Below are positions 16,831 to 25,308 of a stretch of DNA of 64,000 nucleotides, one piece after another (position 1 is the first letter of the stretch; the number at the start of each line of letters is the position of its first letter). The stretch covers positions 806,001 to 870,000 of the forward strand of contig NZ_AP022332.1 of NCBI RefSeq assembly GCF_009936375.1, written 5' to 3'. Under the pieces are notes generated by a model. It had not been told where the DNA came from. It did not search any database and saw only the letters and a program-made list of their open reading frames with translations. Made by a program: the position numbers and the translations under genes. The stretch comes from Methylosinus sp. C49. GTDB lineage: Bacteria > Pseudomonadota > Alphaproteobacteria > Rhizobiales > Beijerinckiaceae.

Positions 16831-17538
16831 ATGATGTTGTGTCTATTACGATTCTCGGCGCTCGCCGCCCTTTGCGTCACGCTTTCCGCATGCGCTCCGC
16901 AGGTCGGCGTGGGCGTCGATCCGTCCTACACCGCCAGCCTGCCGGAGCCCGATACGGCGAGAGCCGACACGGATTTCACACAGAGCGATTACCGCATCTC
17001 CGCGCAGGACGTGCTGGAAATAAACATATTCGGTTTCACCAATCTCAGCCGCGTGGCGCAGGTCGACGGCAATGGCCGCATCTCCTTTCCCTTGATCGGC
17101 GGAGTCGTCGCCGCAGGGCGAACGGTGAGCGAGTTGGAAGCCGAGCTCACGCGCAAGCTCGCGGCGAAATATCTGCAATCGCCACAAGTGTCGGTGTTCG
17201 TGAAAGAGTCGGTCGGGCTTCGTGTGACGGTCGAAGGCGCGGTGAAAAAGCCGGGCGTCTATGCGCTCAAGGGCAAGAACACACTGCTGCAAGCGCTGGC
17301 GCTGGCGGAAGGGATCAATGACGTCGGCGACTCTGCGGTGACGCTGATCCGCGTCTCCGATCAAAGGCGCGTCAGCGCGAAATTCGACGTCGCAGCCATT
17401 CGTTCCGGCCAGGCGCCCGATCCGTTGGTCTATGGCGGAGACACGATCGTGGTCGACGAATCCCTGGCGCGCACAGGCGTGCAAGTCATCAAATCGGCCG
17501 TCCCCGCAATGATCAACATCGGAGCGAGACCTTGGTGA
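16831..17538 (+). CDS. Wza/GumB-type polysaccharide export lipoprotein
   Basis: I choose the ATG at 16831 (MMLCLLRFSALAALCVTLSAC), which gives a clean lipoprotein signal with lipobox LSAC; an in-frame start at 16801 adds ten residues. The 235-residue product has the Poly_export domain (DYRISAQDVLEINIFGF, GRISFPLIGGVVAAG) and one SLBB domain (VTVEGAVKKPGVYAL). It is shorter than Wza (about 380), closer to GumB-like proteins with one SLBB. It should form the outer-membrane export channel for the polymer made by the neighbouring genes. The next gene, a Wzc-like kinase, starts 36 bp downstream. Confidence 0.9.
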   Translation: MMLCLLRFSALAALCVTLSACAPQVGVGVDPSYTASLPEPDTARADTDFTQSDYRISAQDVLEINIFGFTNLSRVAQVDGNGRISFPLIGGVVAAGRTVSELEAELTRKLAAKYLQSPQVSVFVKESVGLRVTVEGAVKKPGVYALKGKNTLLQALALAEGINDVGDSAVTLIRVSDQRRVSAKFDVAAIRSGQAPDPLVYGGDTIVVDESLARTGVQVIKSAVPAMINIGARPW

Positions 17539-17573
17539 TGCTCCAAAGTCAACGTTAGAAGGGTGTTTTTGGA

Positions 17574-19904
17574 ATGAGCGCGGATCAAAGGCCAGAGACG
17601 GGTGCGTCTGCCGTCGCTCTCGACGCTACGCCGTCGGAGCGCGCGATCGTCGCCGGCAGACGCTACTCTGCCACTTGTGACGAACGGCAGCAGAGCTTCG
17701 ATGACAATAGCGGCGCCTCGAACTTCCTCAAATATGTAGGCCTGCTCGTCAAGCATCGCATTCTCGTGGCCGCTATCTGCGCCGGCGCGATACTCTGCGC
17801 CTTCGTCATCACCTTCCTTATGCCGCGAATCTATACTGCGACGACGACGATACAGATCGATCGCGAGGCCGCGAAGATCGTGCGCAATCAAGACGCGCTG
17901 GTGGAGAAATCCGACGATCCGCAATTCTACACGACTCAATACGAGCTTTTGAAGAGTCACGCGCTCGCCGAGCGCGTCGTGTCCTCGCTCTCGCTCGCGG
18001 ACAGGAAGGGCTTCGTCGATGTGGAGGTCTCTCTGCTCGGGCGCGTGCTCCAAGGGCTGTTCCAGCGACGCGAGGAGGAGCCCGAAAATGTCGGCAGGCG
18101 ACGCTCGGCGGTCGACGCCGTGCTGAAAGGCCTCACGGTGCAGCCGATCCCGATGTCGCGCATCGTGAAGGTCAGCTTCAGCAGCAAAAGCGCCGTTCTC
18201 GCGCAGCAGATCAGCGCAGCGGTCGCCGAGAATTTCGTGGCGATGACGCTGGACCGCCGCTACAGCGCCTCCGCTTATGCGCGCACATTCCTCGAGGAAA
18301 AGCTGCAGCAGGTGAAGCTCAAATTGGAAGACTCCGAGAAGCAGGTCGTCGCCTATGCGCAACGCGAAGGCATTGTGAATGTGGACGACAAGCTCTCCAT
18401 CGCCGGCGCCAATCTCAAATCGCTCAACGACTCCCTCGGCGCAGCCATGGCGCAGCGCATCAAGGAAGAGCAGCTGTGGATGCAGGCGCAGAGCGGTAGC
18501 GGATTGGGATTGCCGCAGGTGCTGGACGACAAGAGCATTCAAAAAGCCCGCGAACGCCGCACCGAGCTGATGGCGGATTATCAGGACAAGCTCGGCGTCA
18601 TGAAGCCGGACTTTCCAGAAATGAGGCAGCTGCGGGCGCAGATCGCGGAATATGATCGCCAGATCAGGCAGCACGTCGAGTTCATTCGTCAGGCGATCAA
18701 GGCGCGCTATGAAGCCGCGCGCGATCAGGAATCGTCGTTCCTCAAGCGCATCGAAAGCCTGAAGGCGGATGCGCTCGATCTGCGGGATCGCAGCATTCAA
18801 TATAATATTCTGCAAAGAGAGGCCGACACGAATCGATCCTTGTACGACGGCTTGCTGCAGCAATATAAGGAGGTCGGCGTGACCGGCGCGATCGGGACCA
18901 ACAATGTCTCGGTCATCGACAAGGCGGAGCGGCCGAGGAGCCCGTCGAGTCCGCGGCTAATGGTGAATCTCGGCCTCGCCCTTGTTCTCGGTCTGATCGC
19001 CTCGGTCGCGACGATCGCGGTGCGCGAATTTCTCGACGACACGTTCAAGATTCCGGAAGAGATCGAGGAGGCGCTCGGCCTCACCGTGCTCGGCGTCATT
19101 CCCCTCGCGCGGCGGGATGACGAGAAAGCCCGCGACCCTTCCTATTCCGTCGCGAGCGAGGTCGTCAGCGACCCTCTGTCCTCGATGGCGGAAGCCTATC
19201 GCTCGTTGCGGACCTCGTTGCAATTCTCGACGGCGACGGGCGCGCCCAAAACGATCCTCGTCACGAGCTCGCAGCCGGGAGAAGGCAAGTCGACGACATC
19301 GGTCTGCATCGCGGCCAATTTCGCGCAGCTCGGATTGCAGGTGCTCTTGATCGACGCCGATATGCGCAAGCCGTCATTGCACGACATACTCTCCGTCGAC
19401 AACAGCATCGGCCTCGCCAATGTGCTGACCGGCGCATTGGACGCCTCGGCCGCCGTCACCGAGAATCTCATCTATGGCGTCACCTTCATGTCCTCCGGCC
19501 CTGTGCCTCCGAATCCCGCGGAGCTTTTGGCGGGGCCGCGCTTCGCCTCGCTGCTCGCGCTGGCGCGCGAAAAATTCGACATTGTCGTCATCGACGGTCC
19601 TCCGGTCGTGGGCCTCGCCGACGCGCCCTTGCTCGGCAGCATTGTGGATGGCGCGGTGTTCGTGGTCGATTCGATGCACACGCGCCGGCGCGTCGTCCGC
19701 GCGGCGGTCAAGCGGCTGGATTTCGCACGCACGCGTATTCTCGGGTGCCTGCTGAATAAGTTCGACGCGACCAACGTCGGTCACTCCTATGGCTACGCCT
19801 ATGGCGACGCTTACGGCCACGGTCCTGCCTATGGCGGCGAATATCTCGGCTATGGAGCGAAGAACCAAAAGGATCGCGCAATTTCCGCGACGATGGAACA
19901 GTGA
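17574..19904 (+). CDS. Wzc-like polysaccharide co-polymerase fused to BY-kinase
   Basis: The 776-residue inner-membrane protein has a Wzz domain between two helices (about 60-80 and 460-480), a long periplasmic coiled region (about 230-430), and a cytoplasmic tyrosine kinase with Walker A SSQPGEGKST (about 562), Walker A' VLLIDADMRKPS and Walker B DIVVIDGPPVVGLAD. The C-terminus is a tyrosine cluster (HSYGYAYGDAYGHGPAYGG), the expected autophosphorylation tail. It should control chain length and assembly together with the upstream export lipoprotein. RBS GAAGGG precedes the ATG. The next frame starts two bases after the stop. Confidence 0.94.
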   Translation: MSADQRPETGASAVALDATPSERAIVAGRRYSATCDERQQSFDDNSGASNFLKYVGLLVKHRILVAAICAGAILCAFVITFLMPRIYTATTTIQIDREAAKIVRNQDALVEKSDDPQFYTTQYELLKSHALAERVVSSLSLADRKGFVDVEVSLLGRVLQGLFQRREEEPENVGRRRSAVDAVLKGLTVQPIPMSRIVKVSFSSKSAVLAQQISAAVAENFVAMTLDRRYSASAYARTFLEEKLQQVKLKLEDSEKQVVAYAQREGIVNVDDKLSIAGANLKSLNDSLGAAMAQRIKEEQLWMQAQSGSGLGLPQVLDDKSIQKARERRTELMADYQDKLGVMKPDFPEMRQLRAQIAEYDRQIRQHVEFIRQAIKARYEAARDQESSFLKRIESLKADALDLRDRSIQYNILQREADTNRSLYDGLLQQYKEVGVTGAIGTNNVSVIDKAERPRSPSSPRLMVNLGLALVLGLIASVATIAVREFLDDTFKIPEEIEEALGLTVLGVIPLARRDDEKARDPSYSVASEVVSDPLSSMAEAYRSLRTSLQFSTATGAPKTILVTSSQPGEGKSTTSVCIAANFAQLGLQVLLIDADMRKPSLHDILSVDNSIGLANVLTGALDASAAVTENLIYGVTFMSSGPVPPNPAELLAGPRFASLLALAREKFDIVVIDGPPVVGLADAPLLGSIVDGAVFVVDSMHTRRRVVRAAVKRLDFARTRILGCLLNKFDATNVGHSYGYAYGDAYGHGPAYGGEYLGYGAKNQKDRAISATMEQ

Positions 19905-19905
19905 C

Positions 19906-20550
19906 GTGCCGCGAAGCAGGGCATTGCAATGCGCGCTCGATCTCGCGTCGATCCCGCCGATGGCGGCGCGCGCGCGCGAGCTGCCATTGCCCGACGACGT
20001 GCTCGAGGTCATTCGCATCGCGGCCGGCTGCGAGGAAACGCTCGATGAGGCCGCGCGTCGCTCCGGCAAGGACAAGAGCTATGTGAAAGCGGCGGCGGAA
20101 TTCTATGTGCAGCAGATCTTGTTCTTTCCTGCGGCCGATAGCCATCGAATTCTCGGCGTGCGCCCCGGCGCGAGCCGCGCCGATATGCGAAAGCATATGC
20201 GCTGGCTGATGATCTGGCTGCATCCCGATCACGCTCATGCCGAATGGAAGACCGTGTTCGCGCGCCGTGTGCTCGCCGCTTGGCGGGATGCGCAAGAATC
20301 GCCGGATCAACGCAAGACGCAGGACAGCGCGCGCCGTGCGGTTACGCCAATGCGCCATATCCCATGGGTTCCGCGACCGATCGAGCGGCGTCCCCCGAGA
20401 TTGCTGATGCCGTCGCTTTTCCTCATCGCGGTCGCGATCATCGTGATCGCAATATTGGTTCCGAGCAGCTTCGTCGAGGCGGAGACGTCCTGGCTCGCGA
20501 CCCTTTTGCTTCGCGCGGTCGAGGCTCCGAAATCGGGCGCCGGATCATAG
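19906..20550 (+). CDS. Membrane-anchored J-domain-like protein
   Basis: The frame is open from 19789 but overlaps the wzc-like gene; I place the start at GTG 19906, two bases after that stop, giving 214 residues. Another start would be the internal ATG of PPMAARARE. Residues about 65-115 resemble a DnaJ J-domain: FFPAADSHRILGVRPGASRADMRKHMRWLMIWLHPDHA, with HPD intact. A single C-terminal membrane helix follows (LFLIAVAIIVIAILVP). The position directly after the tyrosine-kinase gene suggests a chaperone-recruiting helper for polysaccharide assembly. J-domain identification comes from motif reading; the function is inferred. Confidence 0.7.
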   Translation: MPRSRALQCALDLASIPPMAARARELPLPDDVLEVIRIAAGCEETLDEAARRSGKDKSYVKAAAEFYVQQILFFPAADSHRILGVRPGASRADMRKHMRWLMIWLHPDHAHAEWKTVFARRVLAAWRDAQESPDQRKTQDSARRAVTPMRHIPWVPRPIERRPPRLLMPSLFLIAVAIIVIAILVPSSFVEAETSWLATLLLRAVEAPKSGAGS

Positions 20551-20642
20551 GGGCGCGAGGCGAAATCGGCGCAGCCGCATGGCCCCTTTAATCACGCGTC
20601 CTTTTCGATGCGCCCAATTTCACGTCGATCGGAGTTTTCAAA

Positions 20643-21662
20643 ATGCAGCACGACGTCAATTTCCAGCAAGAGGCGAAGCGCGCCATGCTCGGGCTCGCGG
20701 ATGTCGCGGGCCTGCGCTACAAGGCCGGCGACGGCGTGCTTCACATCATTGTTTCGGACCCGCCGAACCACAATGCGCTGACGAAAGCCGCGACGGATAG
20801 TCTCTATGAGACGCTTCGCCGATTTCACGAGCTGCCCTTCGATCGTCTCGAGATCGCTTTCGACACGGCTTCCGGCTCTGTCGCTTGCGCCGGTCTCAAT
20901 CTCCATGACTTCGAAGCCGCGGCGCGGCGCGTCAGTCCCGGCGAAGATCTGCTGGGCGAAGACAATTATTTCGTTCGCGTCACGCAGTTGCTGCGCGAGC
21001 TCGGCCGCAGCGTCCCGACGATGGCGCGCGTCGAAGGCCATCTCGTCGGCGCCGGCGTCGAATTGGCGCTCAGCTGCCGCGAGGTCGTTTGCGCGCGATC
21101 GGATATCAAAATATTGATGCCGCATCTGCGGATCGGCGTTCCCTATCATACCTTGGGGCTCTGCCATATGGCCGGGCTCATCGGATGGGATGTCATGTCG
21201 CGCGCCATGGTGACGGATGCGATCCCAGTGCTGCTGTCCGAGGTTCTCGCCGATCGTCGAAGGGTCGAGCGTTTCACCCCGGCCGAGCGGATCGCTGACG
21301 CGAAAATCGCGATCGACCGCATGGCGGCGGTCTTTCAGGGGCGTCCGGCGCAAATCGGCGACGCCTACTTCACCGTCGAGGATCGAACGGGCGAGACGCG
21401 CAATATCGCCGAAGCGCATTTGCTGCAAATCCTCGCGCATATCGCTTTCGCCGATGAAATGGACGATCTGTCGCCGGCGCTGCACGAGATCATCGACGCG
21501 CCGCGCGTTCGCGCCTCGTCTTGTGTCGGAGCGCGCCTCGCGGAATCGATCGCGGCACATCGACAACGGCCGAAGCGTCTCAATCGTCACTTCTCGAAAG
21601 CGATCGGAGCCGGGGAGGAATCGAGGGATGGAGAGGGCGTTCGCGTCTCTATGCCGAATTGA
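20643..21662 (+). CDS. Crotonase-fold (enoyl-CoA hydratase/isomerase family) protein
   Basis: The 339-residue soluble protein has the crotonase core: IIVSDPPNHNALTKAATDSL (about 35-55), the oxyanion-hole-like ACAGLNLHDF (about 81-90) and VEGHLVGAGVELALSCREVVCA (about 128-150). The acidic catalytic pair of true enoyl-CoA hydratases is not obvious, so isomerase, hydrolase, lyase or thioesterase chemistry is equally likely. The C-terminal third (about 230-339) has no recognisable domain and ends in a basic stretch. GGAG sits ahead of the ATG. It lies between polysaccharide genes and a nitroreductase on the same strand. Confidence 0.75.
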   Translation: MQHDVNFQQEAKRAMLGLADVAGLRYKAGDGVLHIIVSDPPNHNALTKAATDSLYETLRRFHELPFDRLEIAFDTASGSVACAGLNLHDFEAAARRVSPGEDLLGEDNYFVRVTQLLRELGRSVPTMARVEGHLVGAGVELALSCREVVCARSDIKILMPHLRIGVPYHTLGLCHMAGLIGWDVMSRAMVTDAIPVLLSEVLADRRRVERFTPAERIADAKIAIDRMAAVFQGRPAQIGDAYFTVEDRTGETRNIAEAHLLQILAHIAFADEMDDLSPALHEIIDAPRVRASSCVGARLAESIAAHRQRPKRLNRHFSKAIGAGEESRDGEGVRVSMPN

Positions 21663-21712
21663 GGCTCGTCGCGATGAAAGCGCAGCGTTGGTGGAAATGA
21701 AGGAGTGAGCGC

Positions 21713-22549
21713 ATGGACGATATAAGTCTCGAAAAAGGATTGCGCGAAAGAAGAGCCATTCGGCATTACAGCGATGCGCCGGTCGACGACGCATTGCTCG
21801 CGGAAATATTCGAGCTCGCATCATGGGCTCCGTCGCCGGGCAACACGCAAGCCTGGAAGGTGATCGCGCTCGGCCATGACGCATCGAAAGATGTGATCGC
21901 GCGCTTCGAGCTGGCCGGATGGGAGTCCGTCTTTCCGGTGCTGGAGCAGGTGCTGCGCAATGGCGGCGTGGAGCCTTCCAAGGTGGACGAGCGCAAGCCG
22001 GCGACGGCGAATGAATGGAGGCGCTATGTGACCGGCATGTATCGGCGCTTCTTCGAGGTCAAAGGCGCGCCGCGGCTGGTGCTCGTCTATCGCACCGCGG
22101 ATCGGCGCAGATATGTCGATCTCGTGCGCTTGTCGCTCTTCGCGCTGCTGCGGCGGGCGGCGCGCGAGCCGAGCCTTCTGCAAGGACTGCGCTGCTTTTT
22201 CACCTCGCTGCGCAATGTGCCCGTGCTGGTGCGCGTCAATGCTTTGACGCGCACTTTCGGATTGGCCAATTTCACTTATGCGGTCACGCTCGCCGCGCAG
22301 TCGCGTGGCCTATCGACCTGCATTCAATCCAATTATCTCAATGTGCAGCGCGATCTTCGACATTATCTCGGTCTCGGCGCGGAGATCGATATCGTTGCTT
22401 CCATATTGATCGGCTACAAGGCCGACGATGCGCTGCCGGCCCCGGAAATGTTCCGAACGCGCAAGCCGGTCGCGGTCGATTGGATCGAGACGACGCCCGG
22501 GACAGTCGCAGCGCGTCGCGACGAGCGGGTCTTCGAAGCGGCCCAGTGA
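21713..22549 (+). CDS. Nitroreductase-family flavoprotein
   Basis: The 278-residue protein begins with the family signature LRERRAIRHYSDAPVDDALLAEIFELASWAPSPGNTQAWKV (FMN-contacting RR and SPGNTQ segments, about residues 10-48) and continues with the C-terminal FTYAVTLAAQSRGLSTC and IVASILIGYK typical of NAD(P)H:FMN oxidoreductases. About 60 extra residues in the middle (about 75-135, rich in R and L) make it longer than the usual 200-220. A strong AAGGAG precedes the ATG. It shares the strand and a 50-bp spacing with the crotonase-fold gene, so the two may be co-transcribed; the substrate is unknown. Confidence 0.85.
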   Translation: MDDISLEKGLRERRAIRHYSDAPVDDALLAEIFELASWAPSPGNTQAWKVIALGHDASKDVIARFELAGWESVFPVLEQVLRNGGVEPSKVDERKPATANEWRRYVTGMYRRFFEVKGAPRLVLVYRTADRRRYVDLVRLSLFALLRRAAREPSLLQGLRCFFTSLRNVPVLVRVNALTRTFGLANFTYAVTLAAQSRGLSTCIQSNYLNVQRDLRHYLGLGAEIDIVASILIGYKADDALPAPEMFRTRKPVAVDWIETTPGTVAARRDERVFEAAQ

Positions 22550-22560
22550 GCGGGGGCGGC

Positions 22561-23385
22561 TCAGCCGCCCTTGCGCATCAGCATTCCCTTGGCGGGATCA
22601 TAGGCGATGAGCGCGCCTGCCGAGAAGAACGTCGTGTAGCCGGCGACGGCGGCGAGCGAGTCCCAGGAGATTTTCTCATAAAAGGCGAAGCGGATCAGTT
22701 CCACCGCATGGGTGAAGGGATTGACGAGGCAGAGCCAATAGAGAACGGGACTCGACTCCTGCACGCGCCACAGCGGATAGAGCGCGGATGAGGCGAAGAA
22801 CATGGGGAAGATGACGAAATTCATCACGCCCGCGAAATTCTCGAGCTGCTTGATCGCGGATGAGAGCAGCATGCCGAGCGCGCCGAACATCAGTCCTCCG
22901 AGCACGAGCGCCGGCAGCACGGTGAGATAGCCGAGCGGCGTCGGCGGCTCGATCTCCCAGAAATAGGCGATGAAGAGATAGGCGTAGACTTGCAATATCG
23001 ACACGGCGACGCCGGCGAGAAGCTTGGCGCCGAGCAGATACCAGCGCGGAAAGGGCGAGACCAGCAGCGTGCGCATATTGCCCATCTCGCGGTCATAGAC
23101 CATGGACAGCGAGGATTGCATTCCATTGAAGAGCTGGATCATCGCCATCAATCCCGGCGTGATATAGACCTCGTAGAGAACATAGGTCTCATAGGGCGGG
23201 ATGATCGACACGCCGAGGACCTGGCGAAAGCCGGCGGCGAAGATCAGCAGCCAAACCAATGGCCGCACCAGCGCGGAGACGAAGCGTTCGCGCTGATGCA
23301 GGAAGCGCAGAGCCTCGCGCCAGATTACGCCGGAAAGGCAGATGGCGTATTGGCGCGCGGTGAAGCCGCTGGTTTCCTTCGTCAT
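22561..23385 (-). CDS. lutF: ABC-2 type permease of lanthanide/PQQ-alcohol-dehydrogenase-linked transporter (LutF-like)
   Basis: The 274-residue integral membrane protein has six hydrophobic segments and the ABC-2 pattern (REMGNMRTLLVSPFPRWYLLGAKLLAG near 105-130; LYWLCLVNPFTHAVELIRF near 220). It matches the permease of the ABC set linked to PQQ-dependent alcohol dehydrogenase clusters (PedC group), called LutF in the Methylorubrum lanthanide-uptake cluster. It is the last gene of a five-gene minus-strand run headed by lanmodulin. The lut symbol rests on family and context, not on alignment. Confidence 0.8.
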   Translation of the reverse strand: MTKETSGFTARQYAICLSGVIWREALRFLHQRERFVSALVRPLVWLLIFAAGFRQVLGVSIIPPYETYVLYEVYITPGLMAMIQLFNGMQSSLSMVYDREMGNMRTLLVSPFPRWYLLGAKLLAGVAVSILQVYAYLFIAYFWEIEPPTPLGYLTVLPALVLGGLMFGALGMLLSSAIKQLENFAGVMNFVIFPMFFASSALYPLWRVQESSPVLYWLCLVNPFTHAVELIRFAFYEKISWDSLAAVAGYTTFFSAGALIAYDPAKGMLMRKGG

Positions 23386-23428
23386 CGCTGTTCCGCTTTG
23401 TCCTCGGGCGTGCGGCGGGAGGGCCGTA

Positions 23429-24181
23429 TCATGCCGCGTCCCGCGCCTTGGCGCCGGTCAATTGCTCGAATGCGGCGCCGATCGACTCCGTCGATGTCGC
23501 CGCCATTATATTCGCCGATGTGTCGGCGGCGAGAACCTTGCCCTGGTGCAGCACGACGACATCGTCGCTCGGCGTCACCTCGTCGATGAGATGCGTGGTC
23601 CACAGCACGGCGAGCTTGCGCTCGGCGACGAGGGCGCGCACTTGCGCGAGAATATCGGCGCGCGCCTTTATGTCGAGGCCGACGGTCGGCTCGTCGAGCA
23701 GCAGGAGGCGGGGCTCATGCAGCAGCGCGCGCAATATCTCCACGCGGCGCATCTGCCCGCCGGAGAGATCGCGCGCCTTGTCCTTGGCGCGATCGGCGAG
23801 GCCGGCGCGCTCCAGCAGCGCGGCGCCGCGTCGCTTCGCCTCGCCGGCGCCTATGCCGTGCAGCGCGGCGTGATAGATGAAATTCTGCATCACGCTCAAT
23901 TCGAGATCGAGCGTGCGCGCCTGGAAGACGACGCCGAGCCGGCGCAGCGCCGCGCCGCTCTCGCGCGCGACATCATGGCCGAAGATCGCGATCTTTCCCT
24001 CGCGCGCAGCGTAGAGACGCGTGATGAGCGAGAAGAGCGTGCTCTTGCCGGCGCCATTGAGGCCGAGCAGCACGGTGAAGCTTCCCGCCGCGACGGAAAA
24101 GCTCACATCGTCCAGCGCGCGCCGCGCGCCATAGCTGTGGCCGATATGCGCGACGTCGAGCGCGAGCGGTTCGTCGGTCAT
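23429..24181 (-). CDS. lutE: ABC transporter ATPase, PQQ/lanthanide system (LutE-like)
   Basis: The 250-residue ATPase has Walker A GLNGAGKST, Q-loop VFQARTLDLELSVMQN, signature LSGGQMRRVEI and Walker B LLLLDEPTVGLD with the switch TTHL. The Q-loop region and neighbourhood fit the subfamily associated with PQQ-dependent alcohol dehydrogenases. Its ATG overlaps the stop of the beta-propeller gene by four bases (ATGA), so translation is coupled. It should energise the LutF-like permease 43 bp downstream. Confidence 0.85.
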   Translation of the reverse strand: MTDEPLALDVAHIGHSYGARRALDDVSFSVAAGSFTVLLGLNGAGKSTLFSLITRLYAAREGKIAIFGHDVARESGAALRRLGVVFQARTLDLELSVMQNFIYHAALHGIGAGEAKRRGAALLERAGLADRAKDKARDLSGGQMRRVEILRALLHEPRLLLLDEPTVGLDIKARADILAQVRALVAERKLAVLWTTHLIDEVTPSDDVVVLHQGKVLAADTSANIMAATSTESIGAAFEQLTGAKARDAA

Positions 24182-25308
24182 TTGGTGGCGACCGCAATGC
24201 CCCAGGGGAAGGCGCCGACGGGAATGGACTTCAGCACTTTCAGGCTGGCGGCGTCGACGATTGAGATGTCATTGGAGACGCCATTGGCGGTCAGGAGATA
24301 TTTCTCGTCCGGCGTGAAGGCGAGATGCCAGACGCGCTGGCCGACGAGCAGATATTTTTCGATCTTTTTCGTCGCAGTGTCGATGACGGCGACGCGATTG
24401 GCCGGGCCGAGCGCGACAAAGGCGCGCTTGCCGTCATTAGTGAAGGCGATGCCGATCGGCTGGATCGCCTCCTTGGAGAGGCCCGGAATCTCGAAGCGGA
24501 TTTTCTGCGTCACCTTATGGCTCAGCGGATCAATGACGGAGACCGTGCCGCCGATCTCCGACGACACCCACAGCTCGGAAGCGTCCGGCTTGAAGGCGGC
24601 GAAGCGCGGGCGCGCATCGACCAGCACATTGGCGATGATCTGCTTCGTCTGCGTGTCGATGAGATGCGCCATATTGGTGGTCTCGGACGTATTGACGAGA
24701 ATGCGTCCGTCCGGGCTCACCGCCATGCCTTCCGGCTCGACGCCGACAGGCACGTCGCCGACCTGGCGCTTGGTCTTGGTGTCGATCATGGTGACGAGAT
24801 TGTCGTTCTCGTTCGACACATAGACGGTCTTGCCGTCGGGACTCAATATCATCAGCTCGGGATCGGGGCCGGATGGCAGATTGCCGGTGATCTTGAGCGT
24901 TTTGGTGTCGAGCACCTGAATCGTGTCGTCGTCGCCGGCGCAGATATAGACCTCGGAATTGTCCTTGGAGATCTCTATGCCGCGCGGCCGGCGGCCGACT
25001 TTCACGGTTTTGATCGCCTCCATCTTGTCAGTGTCGATGATGGTGACGCTATTGCCCTTCTCATTGCTGACATAGGCGGTGAAGGCCTGGGCGGGGGAGG
25101 CGCTCACGATTGCGAGAAGGGCGAGCGATCGAACCAGCGCGCGCTCCTTCTCCCACTTGTGGGAGAAGGTGTCGCGCGAATGCGCGACGGATGAGGGCGA
25201 GCCGCCGAGCTGTCTCGAATGGACCCTCATCCGACCCGGCTGCGCCGGGCCATCTTCTCCCGCAAACGGGAGAAGGAATCGCGCGCCGAGATTTCTGATC
25301 GTTTTCAT
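24178..25308 (-). CDS. Periplasmic YVTN-type beta-propeller, PQQ-dependent catabolism-associated
   Basis: I place the start at ATG 25306-25308 (MKTIRNLGARF), which overlaps the preceding stop as ATGA, giving 376 residues. The mature part is a seven-bladed propeller of 40-45-residue repeats (YVSNEKGNSVTIIDTDK, VYICAGDDDTIQVLDTKT, VYVSNENDNLVTMIDTKT and so on). A signal-peptide core (LVRSLALLAIVSASPAQA) sits about 55 residues into the frame, not at the start, because roughly 44 codons come from an intergenic-type palindromic repeat lying in frame (25146-25276). Removing it would rejoin MKTIRNLGAR directly with the core. Such propellers accompany lut/ped ABC transporters; their exact role is unknown. 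Confidence 0.85.
   Translation of the reverse strand: MKTIRNLGARFLLPFAGEDGPAQPGRMRVHSRQLGGSPSSVAHSRDTFSHKWEKERALVRSLALLAIVSASPAQAFTAYVSNEKGNSVTIIDTDKMEAIKTVKVGRRPRGIEISKDNSEVYICAGDDDTIQVLDTKTLKITGNLPSGPDPELMILSPDGKTVYVSNENDNLVTMIDTKTKRQVGDVPVGVEPEGMAVSPDGRILVNTSETTNMAHLIDTQTKQIIANVLVDARPRFAAFKPDASELWVSSEIGGTVSVIDPLSHKVTQKIRFEIPGLSKEAIQPIGIAFTNDGKRAFVALGPANRVAVIDTATKKIEKYLLVGQRVWHLAFTPDEKYLLTANGVSNDISIVDAASLKVLKSIPVGAFPWGIAVATK
25146..25276. repeat. Palindromic intergenic-type repeat inserted inside the beta-propeller gene
   Basis: This 131-bp element starts with CCTTCTCCCACTTGTGGGAG (hairpin, 25146-25165 and on to 25169) and ends with a second hairpin CTTCTCCC...GGGAGAAGG (to 25276), with GATGAGGG and CCTCATCC facing each other in the middle. 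Relatives lie at 29190-29398 and 56511-56662 between genes. Here it is wholly inside the frame, which it keeps open. Confidence 0.75.
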
